64,000 nucleotides of DNA, from positions 26,699,426 through 26,763,425 of the forward strand of contig CP141136.1 of NCBI GenBank assembly GCA_035236585.1. The letters are read 5' to 3'. Of this stretch, positions 37,201-51,434 are shown piece by piece; the stretch's first letter is position 1; every line of letters starts with the position of its first letter. The translations under genes and the position numbers were made by a program. A model generated the notes under the pieces. The model did no database searches. It had not been told where the DNA came from and saw nothing but the letters and a program-made list of their open reading frames with translations. This stretch comes from Warburgia ugandensis (lineage: Eukaryota > Streptophyta > Magnoliopsida > Canellales > Canellaceae).

Positions 37201-38900
37201 ATCATGAATGAGGACCCACCACCTCTAATTGATAATGAATATCAACCTCCACCAAGGAGGAATAATCATCAACAAAGAAATTGGAGAAGGAATGAAAATA
37301 GGGAATGGGACCAACAGAGTGACCATGGAGAAAATGATGTTTATCAGAATCCTCATAGACGAACCTTAAGAGACTACCTTCAACCTACACGCACCAGTAC
37401 ACCCTCTTGTGTCATTCTTCCTCAAAATGCTGGTGCGTTAGAATTAAAAATGGGAGTAATTCAATTACTTCCCAAATTTCATGGGCTAGATAGTGAGAGT
37501 CCTTATTTGCACCTTAAAGAATTTGATGAGGTATGTAGTACCCAAAGAACCCAAAATATAGGTCTAGACACTGTCAGGCTTAAGCTATTTCCTTTCTCTT
37601 TAAAGCAAAAAGCAAAAATGTGGTTTAATGCACTGCCACCAGGTTCCATAAGGACTTGGAATGAAATGACTAGGGAATTCTTGAAAAAGTTTTTCCCTAC
37701 ACATAAAACAAATACACTCCGTCGTAAGATAATGAACTTTACCCAAAAAGATAAAGAATCATTCTACCAATGGTGGGAAAGGTTCAAAGATCTATTGCTT
37801 ACTTGCCCACATCATGGCTATGAACCATGGCGCATTATCAGCTTCTTTTATGAAGGACTTAATTCTGACATGTGCCAGTTTGTAGAGATGATGTGCAATG
37901 GTAACTTTTTGAATAAACAACCAGATGAGGCGGAGGAGTATTTGGAATGGCTAGCTGAAAGTGCACAGACCTGGGCTGACTCAGAAAGAGTAGAACATTC
38001 AGATAGACCTAAGCCCACTACCACATCTACTAGGGGAGGCATGTATGCCATGACTGAAAAAAATGAAATATGTGCCAAAGTAGCAACCCTAGCTAGAAAA
38101 GTAGAAGCCATGGAAATGAGAACGAAAATCTTAACTAATGATGAACAAGTGTGTAGCATTTATGAAAGTACATCACTTCTTACTCAGTAATGTCCTACCA
38201 TCCCTACATTTCAAGATGTACTTCATGATCAGGCTAATGCACTCAATAATTATAAAAGACCTTTCTCCCCATATTCTGAGACATATAATCCCAACTGGAG
38301 AAACCATCCAAATTTCAATTGGAGAAATGGACCTAATGCAAATGTCTCACAACTAGACCCACACCAAAGTCATCAACAATCAAACCAAGGACTACTTGCT
38401 CCACCACCATACCAAACTCATCAACCTCATTCTCCTGGACTTTACTTGCCCCCACCTAAAAGGCATGTAGAGGATAATCAAGTTAATCAAAATCAGGAAA
38501 GGAAAATTTCTCAATTAGAAAAGTCTGTGAATGAACTAAAAAACATGATGAGTCAAATGATGCAAAATATGAAAAAAGGAAAATTCCGAGCTCAACCTCA
38601 AGCAAACCCTAAGGGAGTGCATGCGGTTAGCATTAATGCATCTAATGAAACATCTAACTCTACCATAGAACAGACTAAAGATGTTACTATTCTTAAGAGT
38701 GGTAAAATAATTGAGAAAGATGAGCCTAAAAAGATTGAAAAGGTAGAAAAACCTAAAGAAAAATCTAAAGAAAAGGGCCATGTTTCACCTGTTGAGCCAT
38801 GTCCAGTCCCTACTCCATTCCCTCAAAGATTGCACCAAGCCCCAAAGTCTGCATCTAATGATGAGATTTTAGAGATTTTCAAGCAAGTCAAGATCAACAT
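37200..38900 (+). mobile_element. gag region of the Athila-type element (fossil)
   Basis: Encodes the retrotransposon gag domain: a WFNALPPGSI core and a following EFLKKFFP. A basic, coiled linker follows (NELKNMMSQMMQ). Broken. Confidence 0.85.
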
Positions 38901-41900
38901 ACCGATCTTAGATGCTATAAAACAAATCCCATCATATGCCAAATTCTTAAAAGACTTATGCACCATTAAGAGAAAATTAAATGTCCAAAAGAAGGCATTT
39001 TTGACTGAACAGGTTAGTTCTATTCTTCAACATCATACACCACCAAAGTACAAGGATCCTGGTTGCCCCACTCTTACTTGCATTATTGGCAACTACAAAA
39101 TTAACCAAGCTCTTCTTGATTTAGGATCTAGTGTAAACTTATTACCATACTCGGTATACGAACAGTTAGGTCTGGGTGAATTGAAACCTACATCTACTAC
39201 GCTCCAGCTAGCTGATCGTTCTGTAAAAATATCGAGAGGGGTAATAGAGGATGTGTTAGTCCAGGTAGAACAATTTTGCTTCCTTGTCGATTTTCTGGTT
39301 CTAGATATACAACCGGTGGTGAATGAGAAGAATGAAATACCAGTCATCCTGGGACGACCATTTTTGGCTACGTCCAATGCCTTAATCAATTGTAGAAATG
39401 GTGTGATGAAATTGTCCTTTGGCAATATGACAATAGAGCTTAACATTTTCAATATCTGTAAGCAACCTGGTGAAACTACTGATGATTTGCACTATGTTAA
39501 CGTGATCAATTCAGTTGTGCAAGATCAGTTTCAGTCATCTTCCTTGTCGGACCCACTTGAGGCCTGTTTGGCCCATTTTAATGAGTTTAATGAGGCTGCA
39601 TTAATAGAGGAAGTTAATGCCCTCCTTGATTCTTTCCTATCATGGAAACAGAAAAATGGAAACATCCTTTCGAGGACCTTCCACTGAGGGAGTCCACTCC
39701 CCTTCCATCATTCACAGAACCTCCTAAGCTTGAATTGAAATCTCTACCATCAGATTTAAAATATGCCTTTTTAGGAGACAAAGAGACTTTTCCTGTAATA
39801 ATTTCCTCCCAATTAGAAACATCTCAGGAGGACAAATTAATAGACACTTTAAAAGAACACAAAGGTGCTACAGGATGGACCATAGCTAATATAAAGGGCA
39901 TTAACCCTTTAATCTGCACCCATAGGATATATCTAGAGGATAAAGCTAAACCATGTCGTCAAATGCAAAGAAGGTTAAATCCTAATATGAAAGATGTGGT
40001 TAGAGCAGAAGTCCTAAAGTTGCTTAATGTGGGAATCATCTATCCCATAAGTGATAGCAAATGGGTAAGTCCTACTTAGGTGGTTCCAAAGAAGTCTGGA
40101 GTGACAGTAATAACTAACACCAATAATGAATTGATCTCTACCAGGGTTACTACTGGTTGGCGTATGTGTATTGACTATCGAAAGTTGAATGCTGTTACAA
40201 GGAAGGACTATTTTCCTTTGCCCTTCGTTGATCAACTGTTAGAAAGGGTTGCAGGACACCAGTACTATTGTTTCTTATATGGTTATTTAGGGTATAACCA
40301 AATAGAAATTGCACCCGAGGATCAGGAAAAGACCACATTTACATGTCCTTTTGGCACTTTTGCTTACAAAAGAATACCATTTGGATTATGTAATGCTCCT
40401 GCCACATTTCAACGTTGCATGTTAAGCATTTTCAGTGATATGGTGGAGAGAATTTTAGAGGTTTTCATGGACGACTTTTCTATTTTCGGTAATTCATTTG
40501 AAACATGTCTTGAAAATCTAAGAAAAGTATTAACTCGTTGTAAAGAAAAGAACTTAGTGCTTAATTGGGAAAAATGTCATTTCATGGTTCCTAAGGGAAT
40601 TGTCTTAGGTCACATTGTATCATCTAAAGGTATAGAGGTAGATAGAGCTAAAGTTGATCTAATTTCCAATCTACCCATTCCAAAATCTATTAGGGACATT
40701 CGATCTTTCCTAGGTCATGCGGGATTCTATCGGAGGTTCATTAAGGATTTTAGTGCAATATCTAGACCACTATGTCACCTCCTCACAAAGGATACTCCCT
40801 TTGAGTGGACTAAGGATTGTCAAGAAGCATTTATAAAGTTGAAAGACAAGTTGACCACTGCACCTATCATGCAGCCTTTGATTGGAGTCTACCCTTTGAA
40901 ATCATGTGTGATGCCGTTGACTATGTCAGTAGGAGCTGTACTAGGACAGAGAAAAGAAAAGAGGCCATACGTCATCTACTATGCCAGTAGGACCTTAAAT
41001 AGCACCCAAATGAACTATTCTACTACGGAGAAAGAACTCTTAGCAGTTGTCTTCGCATTGGATAAATTCCTGTCTTACTTGGTTGGATCTAAAATAGTCA
41101 TATTCACCGACCATTCGGCCCTCAAGTATCTTCTTTCTAAGAAAGATGCTAAGCCTAGACTAATTAGATGGATTCTCTTACTCCAAGAGTTTGACATTGA
41201 AATAAAAGATAAAAAGGGAGTAGAGAATGTAGTAGCTGACCATTTATCTCGCTTAGTCCTAACAGAGCCTTTAAATGAGTTGCTAATTAAAGACACTTTC
41301 CCTGATGAGCAACTTTTTCATGTTTCCCATCCTCCCTGGTTTGCTGATATTGCAAATTATTTAGTCACGGGGAAAATTCTTGAACATTGGACTAAACAAG
41401 AAAAGAAAAAATTCTTTTCCAATGTTAAGCACTATTTCTGGGATGATCCATACCTGTTTAAATACTGCCCAGATCAAATCATTAGGAGATGTGTCCCTGA
41501 CTTAGAACAACATAGTGTTATTTCCTTTTGTCATTCAGAAGCATGTGGTGGACATTTTTCTACCCAGAAAATAGTGGCAAAGATTTTGTAGTGCGGTTTT
41601 TATTGGCCGACATTGTTCAAAGACACACATGTGTTTTGTAAATTATGTGAGCAATGTCAAAAGTTAGAAGGAATAACCCGTAGAAATATGATGCCTCTAA
41701 ACCCTATTCTTATCATAGAAATTTTTTATTGTTGGGGTATAGATTTCCTGGGTCCATTTCCACCTTCTTTTGGCTACATTTATATCTTATTGGCCGTAAA
41801 CTATGTTTCAAAATGGATTGAGGCTATCCCATGTAGGCATAATGATCATAAAATAGTTCTTAAATTTTTAAAAGAAAACATTTTTTCTAGATTTGGGACT

Positions 41901-42630
41901 CCTCGAGCCATTATAAGTGATAACGGTACACATTTTTGCAACAAACCATTTGAAGCACTAATGAAAAAATATAATATTACACATAAAGTTGCAACACCGT
42001 ATCACCCACAAACAAGTGGACAAGTAGAAGTACCTAATCGGGCCATCAAACAAATCCTTCAAAAGACTGTTAATCCAGATCGTAAAGATTGGTCTCTTCG
42101 ACTGATTGATGCGCTATAGGCTTACAAGACTGCACATCACACCCCGATTGGTATGTCTCCCTATCGTATTGTATACGGTAAGGCTTGTCATTTGCCTATG
42201 AAATTGGAATATAGAGCCTATTGGGAAATAAAGACATTCAATTTCAATATTGATAAAGCAGGCTCACATCGCAAACTCCAACTTAATGAGTTGGAAGAGA
42301 TCAGGCAAGAAGCTTATGAGAGTAATAGGATATATAAAGAAAAGATGAAAGTTTTTCATGATAAGAACATAATGAGAAAATCCTTTACTCCAAGCCAAAA
42401 GGTTCTACTTTACAATTCTAAGCTCCACCTATTTCCAAGTAAGCTTAGATCTCGATGGACCGATCCATACATAGTAAAAGAAGTTTTTCCATATGGGACT
42501 GTCGAGATTGAGAATACTAGGACTGGTCATTCTTTTAAAGTGAATGGTCAACGTTTAAAGCCTTTCCTAGATTATGAGAATCCAGAAGTTGAGTCCACAA
42601 CTTTAGAGGATCCTGTTTATCAGGATTGAG
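38900..42630 (+). mobile_element. pol region of the Athila-type element (fossil)
   Basis: The domains follow Ty3/Gypsy order. The aspartic protease is near 39.1-39.4 kb (LLDLGSSVNLLPYSVY). The reverse transcriptase is near 40.15-40.65 kb ([33 protein letters not shown]). RNase H is near 40.85-41.25 kb ([18 protein letters not shown]), then integrase with a zinc-binding HxxxxCGGH region near 41.53 kb and a core near 41.72-42.1 kb (ISDNGTHF). The C-terminal region ends near 42.6 kb. Broken; the breaks are not listed here. Confidence 0.88.
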
Positions 42631-42634
42631 TGAA

Positions 42635-44290
42635 TTTGATTTCTTTGTACCATATTTTGTATTTTGTTGTTTTCTACATCACCCATATTCATTTTAGGTC
42701 CTACTTTTTAAACATTGAGGACAATGTTTCTGTCAGGTTGGGGGTGTAGAATTCTAGCAAATTCTAGTCTTCTTTTAGTTTTTAGGTGTTTTCCTTGGTT
42801 TTTTCAAAAAAAAAAAAAAATGAAAAATTTTAGGCCATTTCCTATACTATGATGAGAATTCGATTTTCTGAAGTATAATCTGGATAACTTTAGCTTATTG
42901 ATGGAATTGAATATGATTATTTCATCATTTTACTCATTTTCTAAAGTATTCCATCAAAGCAAAGTCTCAGATCACATCTGTACACGCAGTTGCATATAGA
43001 TAGTCTAAATTGATAAGTGGCTATAACTTAGAAATTCTGAAGAAATTCAGTGGAGACCTATAACACAAGTGAGTTTTAGAGCCATTCATCCTTTTTGAGA
43101 GGTTATAAATGTTCAAAATTTTCTTCACCATGCTTAAAGAAAATTGATCCCAAACTCTTAAATTTGGCTAATTACCTGAATAATTAGAATACTACCTTTA
43201 AAATTCTAGAAGTTCATTGAATTTGATAGATTATATGAAACCTAGAAAATGATTTATGCCATCCTTGTTATTAACCTAGAGACATAAAGCCTACCCAAAA
43301 GTATTTTACCACTAATTAGCCAAGTTGAGCCTTGAATATAAAGTCATTTTCTTTTGTCACCCAAATTACCATTTACCCATATTAACCCAGTATAAATTAT
43401 CCATTACCCATTTTTCTTTGAAAAATAAGTTAGAGAAGAATGAAAGAATATCTTTTAGTTGCAATAAAAGTAGAAAAGTGGATATGAAGAAAAGAAATAT
43501 TCTTCAAAGTGAGTCAAAAGTACTGAAAAAGAAAGAAAAGATTCTGAAAAAAAAAAAAAAAAAAAAAGAGTTTGAAGAATGCAAAGAAAAATAGAAAAAG
43601 AAATATCCACTTCAGCAAAGAAAAGAAGAATTGTCAACTTTAGTAGAAGACCTCTACTTATTTTTTGAAGAAACTTTGAATATCCTTATACCCTTTCTTT
43701 GGTACCCTATCCTAAGCCTATGTTTCGTCCCAATTAAAGACCTATTGATTCTAGGATGAATATAGTCTTGATGAGGGAATTAATGGATAAGATTAAAAGA
43801 GTGGTATTTCTAAATATTCAAAGGTAATGGCATCTATTCTAAAGGGATCAAAACAATTCCTTAGTAACTCCCATTCTTCATGAGTATATGTGAGATATAT
43901 TTGTTTTTATTGACTCTTCTCACATAATTAAAAAAGAGATATGATTTGAACCCTCTATCTGAGAGATTTTATTTCTGAGCGTATGCCATTAGTAAGGATT
44001 GAGGTCAAAACATATTTCAGATGGAGTTCAAAAGTTAGAAGTCTACTTAGAGATAAAGATTATTCTATGTGTAAACTGCATATGCACATACTTACTCTGA
44101 GATCTGAGCTTAAGTGGAATGTTTTTAGCATATGGGTAGGGTTTTGAATTATTCAGTCATCTTTATTAGTTTGCTAAAGTTGATAGATTTATTGAAGATA
44201 ATTCTCTGAGAAAAAAATAGAGATGACCTGAAAAATAAAAAAAATTGTGAGTTGATTTCTTCGCATCTTTCGCTAGGGACTAGCAAAATG
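42635..44290 (+). other. non-coding 3' spacer of the Athila-type element
   Basis: A 1.65-kb stretch between integrase and the purine tract. Some Athila elements carry an env-like frame here; none is visible. The region is homologous to 26.5-27.5 kb. Confidence 0.75.
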
Positions 44291-44304
44291 CTGGTTGGGG
44301 GGTG
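44291..44304 (+). promoter_or_regulatory. polypurine tract
   Basis: A G-rich run (ggttggggggtg) directly before the 3' LTR, in the position where second-strand synthesis is primed. Confidence 0.75.
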
Positions 44305-44831
44305 TGTTAAGTGTTCAATTTTGGTCAAAATACCCCTAATTTAGTATTTGATTAGAGCATCCAGACCATTAATTTTAAGATTTTACATCAAATATTTCAT
44401 TTTAGCTTTAATTGGTCATCCAACCGTTGAATTGTAAAATTTAGTGGTTAAATGACTATTAAAGCTAATGGACGGTTTAGATTGCGCTAATTGGGTCCTA
44501 TGCATTGCAGATCGGTCAACTCAGGCGTGGACGCTCCAGATCGAATCAAGGATACAAGATGGAGATCAGATGAAGTTTCATGGAAAAAAGTGGATTTTGA
44601 AGAGTCCTAAGACAGAACAAAGTTTAAGACTTGCAGAGTTCTAGCAAGTCTAAACTTCTAGTGGACCCCACTCTCTCTCATCTCTCTCATCTCATCTCAT
44701 CTCTCCTATCTTATCTCTCCTATCTCTCTTCAATCTCCCTTTCCCTCTCTTTCACGTCTCTATATCTCACTCTCCTTTTTATACCTCTTTCCCTCTCTCT
44801 CCAAAAATGTTTTTCCCTTTCAGGAAGGTGG

Positions 44832-44895
<64 letters not shown>

Positions 44896-46171
44896 CCTCT
44901 CCTCTCTTTCCCTCTCTCCAAACTCCTTCTCCTTCAATCCATCTCTCTAACTCCTTCTTCAACCGTACCAAACCCCCTACCTCTTCTCCTCTTTCCCATC
45001 TCTCTCTCTTCCTCTCTCATCACTCTCTCCCTAGTACCTCCCTCTCTCTTTTACCTTCTCCACCGCAAGAGCAAACTCCCCATTCTCTCTTTAGGAATCG
45101 TTTTCAATATCCCTCATTTCCTCTCGTTTTCACTCTCCCTCACCTCTGTCTCTCTCAATCTCTCTCTTTGTTTCTCACCGCACTCTCCCTTATCTCTCCC
45201 TGTTCCCTGCACAAACCACTTCCCACGTCCTTTTCTTTCTTCTCCCCAATCTATCTCGTCTCTTTCTCTTTATCGGATCACTCTCACCCTCTCCTCCTCT
45301 GCCTTTCTTTCTCCCTCGTTCTTTCTTATTCTCTCTACCCGCAGGAAAACCCAATTCGGGTTTTCCCAAAAGCCTACCTTTTCCCCAAGTTTATCCACCT
45401 CCTTTCCATTCTCCCTCTTCCTCCCAAATGGCACCTATACCGGTCACTGGCCAGCATCATTACCCAGACCAGCACCAGTAGAAGCCCTCTTCATCGGTGA
45501 TCTGTGTGCACAAGGTCGTTCACACAAACAGACCTGATTCCTCTCTCTTCTTCGTTCTCCCTGGTCCTTTTTTTTCTCTTGCCACGGCCAGACCCATCTG
45601 GACGGTCTTGGGAAAGAAAACCCGAATTGGGTTTTCTCCCATTTCCTCTTTCCCTCCTTTTTCCCTCCTCTTCTTCTTCTTCCTCCTTCTCCGACGGTCT
45701 TTCTCTGCATCACCGGACGCCCCGGGAGAGAAAACCCAACTCGGGTTTTCTCCCATCTTTCTTCTCCTCCTTTCTCTTCTTCTTCTCTTTCCTCTTTTCC
45801 TCCCTCTTTCTTCCTTCTTCCTCCTTCACCGGGTTTCATCGTTTTCCTGGTTTTTTTCGTGAAAAACCAGAAACCCCAAAGAATTACAATTCTGCCCCTG
45901 GCAGATCTCAGGAATTACATCTGTGTCCCCTGGCAGATTTCAGAAATTCCATCTGTGTCCCCAAAAGAATTACATCTGTGTCCCCTGGCAGATTTTGAAA
46001 ATTCCATCTGTGTCCCCAAAAGAATTACATCTGTGTCCCCTGGCAGATTTCAGAAATACCAATTGGGTCCCCTGTTTAATTACAATTGTGTCCATGTGCT
46101 ATTCTACAATAGCCCGTACTTGCATAAGCTACACTACAATAGCCCGTGCACTTGCGGTTAAACAATCAACA
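44305..46171 (+). repeat. 3' LTR of the Athila-type element
   Basis: About 1,867 bp, highly similar to the 5' LTR. The length difference comes from indels, including a shorter (CT)n tract. The open frames inside (for example 44.63-45.50 kb) are composition artefacts shared with the 5' LTR. Confidence 0.93.
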
Positions 46172-46176
46172 GGCAT
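46172..46176. repeat. target-site duplication, right copy (ggcat)
   Basis: Identical to the five bases before the 5' LTR. Confidence 0.9.
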
Positions 46177-46221
46177 TGAAGGCTTATATCATAAAAAGTT
46201 GAGCCCATGAAGATGAACAAT

Positions 46222-46350
46222 TTTGATTGTATATTTGAAAAGAACACCATATAAAGAGATTTAGTAAAAGTTGGAGACTTTAGGAATTGGGAATGTGGTT
46301 GAAGGAACAATAAGAAAGACTAGAAAAAATATGGACTGAAATAGGCAAGC
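46222..46350. repeat. right-hand copy of the flanking degenerate repeat
   Basis: Resembles 33,515-33,640 (see the left-hand entry). Together they show the state of the locus before the element inserted. Confidence 0.55.
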
Positions 46351-46582
46351 TAATCATAGTAAAAAATGTATACAAAGATCTATGTAGGAATTCTAAAAAC
46401 CTTGCCTCTCCACATCAAGAAGCAATTCCTTCTCTAGATAGAATAATATTATTATATAAACCAAAAAATTTTCCCTCCCTATTATAATAATTCCTATAAT
46501 TTATTCGAATTAGAAATAGTTTGAAGTAGACTCTACTCTCCTAAAGCCACATAAGCACTTCCTATTTAACTTTTTCTGTTTT

Positions 46583-46583
<1 letters not shown>

Positions 46584-46667
<84 letters not shown>
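46584..46667. repeat. (CT)n microsatellite
   Basis: About 41 CT units outside the LTR element. Confidence 0.95.
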
Positions 46668-46669
<2 letters not shown>

Positions 46670-49600
46670 GAGTATATGCATGCTTGCCTTACTAATTAAA
46701 CTACAATCTCATACAGTAGTTTGTGTCATGTTTGGATAATTTTCATTTTTATCGCCAGTCATTCCTATTTTCTCTCTATGCTTTCCATTTTTCTTTCTGG
46801 TAACAATCTCTCTCTCATATTCATGCCTCTTACTAATCCTCTACTAAAATGGGAGTTAAACTCAAATTTCCTATAGTATAAGTTTGAAAAGAGAGTTTCC
46901 TCTTCTATGCTTTCCTTTTTCTTGCATGTATCTATCGTAATATGAAAAATACAAAGGAGAATCTATTGCATACTTTATATCCCATTTTACATCAATACTA
47001 ATCTTCATTTAACATAAGTATTTATAAAAATAGACGCAAAGAAAGAAAAATGGCTATAGGAAAACTATGCCCTTAGAAGAGACAATATGAGAAGGTACTG
47101 CAACTGAACCACCATCATGTTATGTGCTAATTGGTCTTTTGAGCTTCTAGAACCATGAAACTGATAACTATTTAGTCCTTTGGCCTTTAAATATATCAAT
47201 TCCACTCTGAATTCATTCAAAAGCTTATGGAAGTAGTTGCTGTGAGGAGTGATAATGTTGTGGTAGAGCTCATGCAATATGGTCTCAATAACCTACTCGT
47301 AAGACCTAAAATTAGAATCATCTCTATTTGGCCATAGCAAATTCAGCTCAGTCATCTTCCCTCTACCATGGTTTTACCCAACCCTAACTTGTTGAACTCT
47401 GAAAGGACTTTTGGTCTCTATTTTCTGAAGCATCTTCCTTGCCTCTGCATTCTTGATTTTCCTTTGAGGGTTCTGATATGTCACACCTAGTAATAATCAT
47501 CAAGACCCATTATCAATACAAGGGAAAATCCTAAATCCCAAAGAATTGCCCCTCCTAGTGTCAAGTTTGGATCAAGTTTTTTCTTCTATCAATTCTTTTT
47601 GGCGGAATTCTCTTTCATTAATTACAACCATAGAATTTCATATTTTCTCTACATCCTCTATTATTTTCTCTTTATTTTATTCATTTTTCTCTCCAATAAT
47701 TACATAAATATATTGCTCCCAATATTCTTGCATGCACGTGCATGTGTGCCCCTACTATTCTTTGATAAAGTCTTTCTCCCCAAATCTCTATAGTGGCATG
47801 CACACTTTATGTTTAATTAGTATACCTAAAATGGTACTAGTAAAAGAAAGAAAGAAAACAATTTTCTACATAATAATTAACATTTAATTTTGCATCAGTT
47901 CTAATTTTCTTTCAACATATAAGTATGTGCAGTTGCATGATTTTTTATTTTTTGGGTATAACAAAGAATTACGCAAGCATCAACACAGTTGGTCACATAT
48001 AACTCTAAAATCTCCCCTAGAATATGCTTGGTCACATGTTCAAGTTGCTGTGCTTACTCTTTTGGCTGAGAATAAGATATAGGAGTGTGAAGTGATTTGT
48101 TCCATAATTCACCCCTTTATGTACTAAAGAAAAAAGAATTAGTATAAGTGAAAAAATGCAATATATGACAAACTTATGACAGTGATGATAATCTGATTGG
48201 CTAGCTAGTAGTATCTATAAGCAGCTAACATTGCAAGTAGTGTCTACATGTTTGTGATTGAGATCTTCCATCTTCTAGGTCCTACGTACTTATACGGACT
48301 TGTCCAAAACAGGTCATTGCATGTGCTACATGAAAGTGAACTCCTCTTATATTAGTTGAGGATAGTATTAAAGAAAATAAAAAATGGTTTTATAAATTCT
48401 GGGTAAAAAAAAGGAGAGAAAAAAAAAAAACCAGTTTTAGAAAGAGAAATCACTTTAATATTCTCTCCTATTATCTCTCTAGCAACTCTGCATTAGTATT
48501 ATCATACCGATATCTTCTGTGTGTGTGTGTCTCTCTCTCTTACGTTTACTAAAAGAAATTTCCTCGTAATGGAAGCCCAAAAACTTATCGTTCCATTCAC
48601 CTTTTCTCTTCATTTAGATTTAGAAGACAGATTGGAAGATGATTTTAGTATAAAATTGCTCACGTCTTTTCATCACTTATTTTATCTCGTTAATCTCCTT
48701 CCCCCTCAATTCATGTTCTCTTAGCTGCTGCCTCACTGTTGAAGTTTCAATACCATCCGTTCCTCCTCTCATGGTAAGCATGTACACTTGTGTGCTCTAA
48801 AGGGTTATTCTGCATATCACAATCTTGGATTAGTTCTTGTTTTACTAGTTTTGTGTACCTATTGGTATTTTTATCCTTTAGTATTATGTTGTTTTCGTTT
48901 CCTTGTAATGGGCCTTTGAACCGAAGAAGATAAGACAAGATTATAGAACATTATAAAATTGAAACTCCAGATGAATAACTAATGTTCTTCTGTAATATGT
49001 TCACTAATTTCATAATTACTTTCTTTGCAACATGATATAGGTTTTATCCTTTTGGATGAATCTATGCCAGTACAAAGTTTCTATTTGCTTGGTTAAATAT
49101 TATTAAAAGGGCTATACATATCTTTTTAATTTGTCGGGTGTGTCATAGATGTTGCATGTCGTTCCCAAATACTTGTTACTTAAAAACCTTTTCATCTTTG
49201 GATTATGATCAAGTACTGTAATTTATGTATTATATGATTGAACTAGTAATTACGTTATGTTGGTGCGTAGCAGCAGAGACATGTAGGTCGCAAGTTGCAG
49301 GGTATTAAAGGGCTAGCTCAAAAAATGGCAAAGGAAACTAAAACACAAGAACATAGGTCTTAGGGTCTTTATAACTCATAACCCTAGAATTAAGTGAAGC
49401 TTAATTAAGTGAACTTTTAAATATGTTCAAACTCAACAAACCATTTCTTCAAGCACTCTAAATTTAAATTGCAGGAAAGTCAATTTGGACAGTAGATCCT
49501 TTTGCATCGAAAATCTTCATTGTCGTCTAACTGACTTGTTACTTTTTTGGAATGTGTGATTGATCTTAAATGAGATTATTTTTACATGGTGTGTTCTTTC

Positions 49601-50600
49601 GTTGATCTTAATCTAGATTCAACTTGATTTCGTGATTTTGACGCTTTTGTGTGGTTTTGATGCCTATTGTAGTGTAGGTACGTTCTGATCGAAGTTTTGA
49701 TAGTTTTCCAAGTATTTACTTGGGAATAGGAAAATGCTAAAAGGAAAACGATATGGAGGTGCAGTTGAATATGCATTGGCAGACGCCACATGGGACGTGT
49801 TTTATCTCCTTTGAGTCATTTGGATGTTGCAAACAACTGAATTGAAACCAGTTTCCCTTGAATTTTTCTGTGTTTTGTGGAGAGTTATTTTGACATGGCC
49901 AGCTTCTATTAGTAGTATCTCAAGATACGTACTCCTTAGCCACGTTTCTTAGGTAGGAGTTGATTCATAGAAGGATGATAAGCTAACTCCCACCCTTTAT
50001 CTCTACCTCATAGGTTTTTGAAGTTCATTTTGTTTCCAATTAGAGTTATTTGCTGCGGTTTAAGTAATAGAACAATTAAACTAGTTTCACTTTTTATTTA
50101 TTTTTTAGGTAATAACTTTCCCTTTTTATTGATATATTCATTTATGTTAGTAGATAAGAGGAAACATTTTTTCTATCTTCATTATACGATTTAAATGTAG
50201 AAGTAATTAAGGAAGATGCACATAGTACTACTTTTGAAAACTATTAGACCACTCGAAGATGTATGCCAGTGTCCTTGTTTTTGTTTGAACTTTTTCTTTT
50301 TTTATTAAATGATGCATTTTTCACTTTTGATGGGTGCACTGGACTTATTTGTGATTCATTATTAGATTTTTTTATTCGTGTAAATTTTTTATGGCTATTT
50401 TGTATAGAAATTTGATTCATTCTATTGAATGGAGGATTGTAATGTTTGGGTTGATGAACCATATACCCTTTACTTAGTATTTCGATGGATTGTAACTATC
50501 CAAGGGTGCATAGATTATTGTTATTTTTAGCTCTATCTAAAATATTAGCTCTTCGACCAAAAAAAAGATTTACTTATTCTATTATGTTTGTACTTTAAAT
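46670..50600. other. intergenic AT-rich DNA, no recognised gene
   Basis: Short frames only (up to 72 codons). A small GT/CT run lies near 48.52 kb. A stretch at 48.03-48.11 kb resembles 20.66-20.76 kb and is probably a dispersed repeat. Confidence 0.4.
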
Positions 50601-50612
50601 TTTATTATTTCA

Positions 50613-51431
50613 GACTTCAAAGAAAACTTCGATGAGAACCAGACGCGCTTTTATATTTCCTAAAAGAAGGAGAAGTAATGCAACGAGAAAAGGTAGAAAA
50701 AACAAGGCCAAGGAGGCAAGTGCAGTTGAGCACCATGCCCAGACAGAGGAAGAAGTAGATGTGCCACAACAGAATGACCATCCCCAGAACATCAAGAATA
50801 TGCTAGCCAAGGTGAAGACCTCCATACAAGGTACGTGAAGGCTTGGACCCATGTTCAATTAACGGCCCTGGCCTTGGAGTGGGAACTGGATGAGGCTCTC
50901 AAAAGTTTTGATGTGCTGGTCCATAGTCGCATTGTGGCTAGGGTCAATTCCTTGGGCTATACTGCAACACTGGTCAATCGTCGGACCAAGACCATGAATG
51001 TGGACCTGCTTTCGTGCTTTGCTGCACTTGAGTCACTGCACCGCGCGGACAATTAAGGAACAGGATGATGCCCCAGTCGAGCATCTCAAAAACAAAAATC
51101 CCCGAGCCCAACATCATCAGAGTGTCCAGTCCCTCTCCCAGTTGCTAGACAGATTCAGGACCGGGTCTATCCCTTGGGACCAATAGAGACTGTGGATCCT
51201 GCTCGGGACCTGGCCTGCCCACGACTCTTGTACACAGCCATGGCGTCGTCCCAGCACATTCTGTCCGAGCGGTGGATCTCAATGTTGAGGCCCACTTGGC
51301 CCAACGGCAAAAACCTAGCCCCAGCACTGGACCAAGCCTTTCCCGTCGCCCAGTCCACACAGGCAACTTCTAAAATGGCCGAAGCACAAATAGTATTGGA
51401 TGGTATTGATAATGCAGCAGTGATCCATTAG
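50613..51431 (+). other. GC-richer open region, possible gene remnant, family unknown
   Basis: A frame at 50,632-50,838 encodes a basic, nuclear-signal-like peptide (PKRRRSNATRKGRKNKAK) followed by an acidic, Gln/His-rich part. It is preceded by an acceptor-like tttcag (50,613) and contains a donor-like AG|GTACGT at about 50,830. A second frame runs from 50,835 to 51,431 in one phase with only two stops (near 51,055), and reads like protein (for example LEWELDEALKSFDVLV and MASSQHILSERWISMLRPTW). I recognise no family. It may be a decayed host gene, a gene piece carried by a transposon, or chance in a locally GC-rich stretch. Confidence 0.35.
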
Positions 51432-51434
51432 ACA

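Noticed and set aside
43325-43594. Lys-rich 89-codon frame after integrase as a possible env-like gene
   Set aside because: Low-complexity lysine run in AT-rich spacer, with no signal peptide or membrane segment.
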